DNA of 8,545 bases. It comes from Selenomonadaceae bacterium. Its GTDB lineage: Bacteria; Bacillota; Negativicutes; Selenomonadales; Selenomonadaceae. The notes below the pieces were generated by a model. It saw only the letters and a program-made list of their open reading frames with translations. It did no database searches and was not told the origin of the DNA. The stretch covers positions 1 to 8,545 of the forward strand of contig JAFUTM010000342.1 in the NCBI GenBank assembly GCA_017484235.1, given 5' to 3'. Below, piece after piece: positions 7,327 through 8,545 of the stretch. The translations under genes and the position numbers were made by a program. How positions within the stretch are numbered: position 1 is the first letter of the stretch; each line of letters begins with the position of its first letter.

Positions 7327-7355
7327 TTATTATCTATTTCCATGTATTTTGACAA
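7327..7355 (-). promoter_or_regulatory. Candidate promoter of the glycosyltransferase operon
   Basis: TTGTCA (7355-7350, five of six matches to the -35 consensus) is followed by an AT-rich run offering two -10 choices: GATAAT (7334-7329, five of six, spacer 15) or TAATAA (7332-7327, weaker, spacer 17). Either would start transcription near 7320, at the 5' arm of the rpsO terminator hairpin. The suboptimal spacing or -10 keeps confidence low. I see no better site between rpsO and the first glycosyltransferase. Confidence 0.4.
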
Positions 7356-7364
7356 ACTTAAATT

Positions 7365-7631
7365 TTACTTACGCAGATTGAGTTGCGCAATTATCTCACG
7401 ATAACGTGTAATGTCTTTCTTGTTGAGGTAGCTTAAAAGTCTGCGGCGGTGACCAACCATCTTTAAAAGACCACGACGGGAATGATGATCCTTTTTGTGT
7501 GCTTTGAGATGTTCAGTCAAGTAATTAATACGATTAGTTAAGATTGCAATCTGCACTTCTGGTGAACCGGTATCACCTTCGTGGACTGCGTACTTTTGAA
7601 TGATCTCCTGTTTTGCTTCTTTGGTAAGCAT
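7365..7631 (-). CDS. rpsO: 30S ribosomal protein S15
   Basis: The product is 88 residues, the usual bacterial S15 length. It has the family hallmarks VHEGDTGSPEVQIAILT, the helix INYLTEHLKAHKKDHHSRRG, and the C-terminal LLKMVGHRRRLLSYLNKKD. S15 is a primary binder of the 16S rRNA central domain three-way junction and helps form the platform and a bridge to the 50S subunit. The ATG at 7631 is chosen over an in-frame ATG twelve codons upstream because AAGGAG (7640-7645) lies eight bases before it and the resulting N-terminus MLTKEAKQEII is standard for the family. A promoter, a structured leader and a downstream terminator give it a self-contained transcription unit. In many bacteria S15 represses its own translation through the leader. 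Confidence 0.97.
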   Translation of the reverse strand: MLTKEAKQEIIQKYAVHEGDTGSPEVQIAILTNRINYLTEHLKAHKKDHHSRRGLLKMVGHRRRLLSYLNKKDITRYREIIAQLNLRK

Positions 7632-7654
7632 TATATAATCTCCTTCCATTAACC

Positions 7655-7704
7655 AACCCAGCAGCAAAGTAAGCGTTGGAGTACGGCAAACTTAGCTGTG
7701 GCTT
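7655..7704 (-). promoter_or_regulatory. Structured rpsO 5' leader, candidate S15 autoregulatory RNA
   Basis: The leader is about 80 bases. It can fold as AAGCCA-CAGC (7704-7695) paired with GCTG-c-TGGGTT (7665-7655), with one mismatch and one bulge. A second helix, TAAG/CTTA, lies inside it and carries an apical region GCCGTACTCC. A CTCC in the apical loop (7681-7678) can pair with the GGAG of the ribosome binding site (7643-7640), but only over four bases. S15 autoregulation through leader RNAs is established in several phyla; whether this leader belongs to a described class is unknown. Confidence 0.45.
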
Positions 7705-7717
7705 AAAAAACATTTAA

Positions 7718-7746
7718 ATTTTATCACAATCATGTCATTACGTCAA
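7718..7746 (-). promoter_or_regulatory. Sigma-70-type promoter of rpsO
   Basis: TTGACG (7746-7741), a 17-base spacer and TAAAAT (7723-7718) on the minus strand each match the consensus in five of six positions. Transcription should start near 7711, giving a leader of about 80 bases before the ATG. Confidence 0.8.
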
Positions 7747-7806
7747 TAGCTTTACGTTTTAAATGTGTATCTTGTAAAGAAATTATTTTAATAATTTACT
7801 CAGACT

Positions 7807-7835
7807 TTGCAAAAAATGAATTTTTGAGTTATAAT
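7807..7835 (+). promoter_or_regulatory. Sigma-70-type promoter of aspS
   Basis: TTGCAA (7807-7812), a 17-base spacer and a perfect TATAAT (7830-7835) point to a strong promoter. Transcription should start near 7842, leaving a leader of only about 40 bases. That is too short for a T-box, so no tRNA-sensing control is visible. Its -35 is 60 bases from that of the divergent rpsO promoter. Confidence 0.82.
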
Positions 7836-7868
7836 GCGTAAGTAAATAATTGATAATTGAAATAAATT

Positions 7869-7875
7869 GGAGTGA
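7869..7875 (+). promoter_or_regulatory. Ribosome binding site supporting the TTG start of aspS
   Basis: GGAGTGA lies six bases before the TTG at 7882. No ATG or GTG in frame lies between this site and the conserved start of the protein, so the site decides for the TTG codon. Confidence 0.75.
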
Positions 7876-7881
7876 TTTAAT

Positions 7882-8545
7882 TTGAAACGTACTAAAAATT
7901 GTGGTGAGATTAGAAAGTCTGATGTCAATAATGAGGTTGTACTTGCCGGCTGGGTTTCTCGCAGACGTGATCACGGCGGCTTGATTTTTGTTGATATGCG
8001 CGATCGCAGTGGACTTGTTCAAGTTGTCTTCGATGAGGCGGCTATGGGCAAAGACGCTTTTGATGTAGCAGAATCACTGCGCAGTGAATTTGTCATCAAC
8101 GTCAAAGGCAAAGTCCGTGCACGCAGTGAGGACACAATCAATCCTAAAATGGCAACCGGTGAAATTGAAATTGTTGTCAGTGAACTAATCATTTTAAACA
8201 AAGCAAAAACTCCGCCATTTTACATTCAAGACGGAGTTGATGTTGATGAAATGGTGAGACTGCGCTATCGTTATCTTGAACTTCGCAGACCAGAGATGCA
8301 AAAAAATCTTATGCTTCGTCACCGCGTTACCAAGATTATGCGTGATTATCTGGATCGCAATGGTTTTTATGAAATTGAAACGCCAATGCTCTGCCGCTCA
8401 ACGCCGGAAGGTGCCCGCGACTTCTTAGTGCCAAGCCGTCTCAATCCAGGTCAATTTTATGCTTTGCCTCAGTCACCGCAAATTTTTAAACAATTATTGA
8501 TGGTCTCCGGCTTCGAGCGTTATTTCCAAATTGTTAAATGTTTCC
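7882..8545 (+). CDS. aspS: Aspartyl-tRNA synthetase, N-terminal part (runs off window)
   Basis: The frame is open from the TTG at 7882 to the end of the window, giving 221 residues of a protein that is usually near 590. Residues 1-105 form the OB-fold anticodon-binding domain (LAGWVSRRRDHGGLIFVDMR, 21-40). RYRYLELRR (128-136) leads into the class II catalytic domain with GFYEIETPML (motif 1 region, 161-170), TPEGARDFLVPSR (174-186) and YALPQSPQIFKQLLM (193-207). The window stops just before motif 2. The enzyme charges tRNA-Asp with aspartate in the cytoplasm. H31 and G33 in RRDHGG resemble the non-discriminating type, which also charges tRNA-Asn for amidation by GatCAB. The start codon is TTG, which is less common, but N-terminal homology and the ribosome binding site support it. 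It is transcribed away from rpsO from its own promoter. Confidence 0.96.
   Translation, partial: MKRTKNCGEIRKSDVNNEVVLAGWVSRRRDHGGLIFVDMRDRSGLVQVVFDEAAMGKDAFDVAESLRSEFVINVKGKVRARSEDTINPKMATGEIEIVVSELIILNKAKTPPFYIQDGVDVDEMVRLRYRYLELRRPEMQKNLMLRHRVTKIMRDYLDRNGFYEIETPMLCRSTPEGARDFLVPSRLNPGQFYALPQSPQIFKQLLMVSGFERYFQIVKCF

Noticed and set aside
7327..7355. Flagellar sigma-28 promoter for the glycosyltransferase operon
   Set aside because: There is no GCCGATAA- or CCGATAT-like -10 element; only a housekeeping-type match is visible.
7632..7667. Twelve-residue upstream extension of rpsO
   Set aside because: The extension overlaps the ribosome binding site and is absent from the standard S15 N-terminus.
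7836..7881. T-box riboswitch before aspS
   Set aside because: Only about 40 bases lie between the promoter and the start codon, with no T-box sequence or terminator.
7783..8201. Two minus-strand open frames opposite aspS and its promoter
   Set aside because: They are antisense to a conserved enzyme and its promoter, with no recognisable protein features.
1..8545. CRISPR array, tRNA, rRNA or insertion sequence
   Set aside because: I saw no regularly spaced repeats, cloverleaf sequence, rRNA motif, transposase or terminal inverted repeats flanking a gene.

Overview
The window looks like part of the chromosome of an AT-rich, low-GC Firmicute. A motile Negativicutes-type anaerobe (Selenomonas relatives) is my best guess. 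The reasons are the Firmicutes-like S15 and AspRS sequences, the strong purine-rich ribosome binding sites, and a FliB-type gene beside TPR-linked glycosyltransferases. The lineage is an inference from gene content and protein style; no marker in the window proves it.

Layout. Positions 1-7631 are all read on the minus strand, and positions 7882-8545 on the plus strand. In minus-strand transcription order the genes are: rpsO (7631-7365), then a terminator hairpin with a possible promoter at its edge; three tandem paralogous GT2-TPR glycosyltransferases (7265-6117, 6107-4926, 4901-3810); a 1152-residue protein with two GT41 (SPINDLY/O-GlcNAc transferase-like) domains (3823-365); a palindromic intergenic repeat (265-335); and the first 81 codons of a FliB-like flagellin lysine-N-methylase (243-1, running off the window). 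Divergently, aspS starts at 7882 with its own near-consensus promoter and runs off the right edge.

How the genes work together. The four glycosyltransferase genes are packed with gaps of 9 and 24 bases and one 14-base overlap, so they almost certainly form one translationally coupled operon. The downstream FliB-like gene suggests a protein-modification locus, most likely acting on flagellin: O-glycosylation by the GT41 and GT2 enzymes plus lysine methylation. No flagellin gene lies in the window, so the acceptor is inferred. rpsO and aspS are housekeeping genes that flank the locus.

Most notable observations. (1) The second GT41 domain of the giant protein has lost the catalytic-type His, the Lys and the Gly-rich nucleotide loop that the first domain keeps, suggesting one active and one degenerate domain in a single chain. 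(2) The three GT2 paralogues are mosaic at the DNA level, as expected from gene conversion. (3) All three GT2 proteins begin with the same Lys-rich leader (MRKLKPSKKLK-like), kept at protein level despite synonymous changes, and a related start occurs on the GT41 protein. (4) The rpsO terminator hairpin sits at the predicted transcription start of the glycosyltransferase operon.
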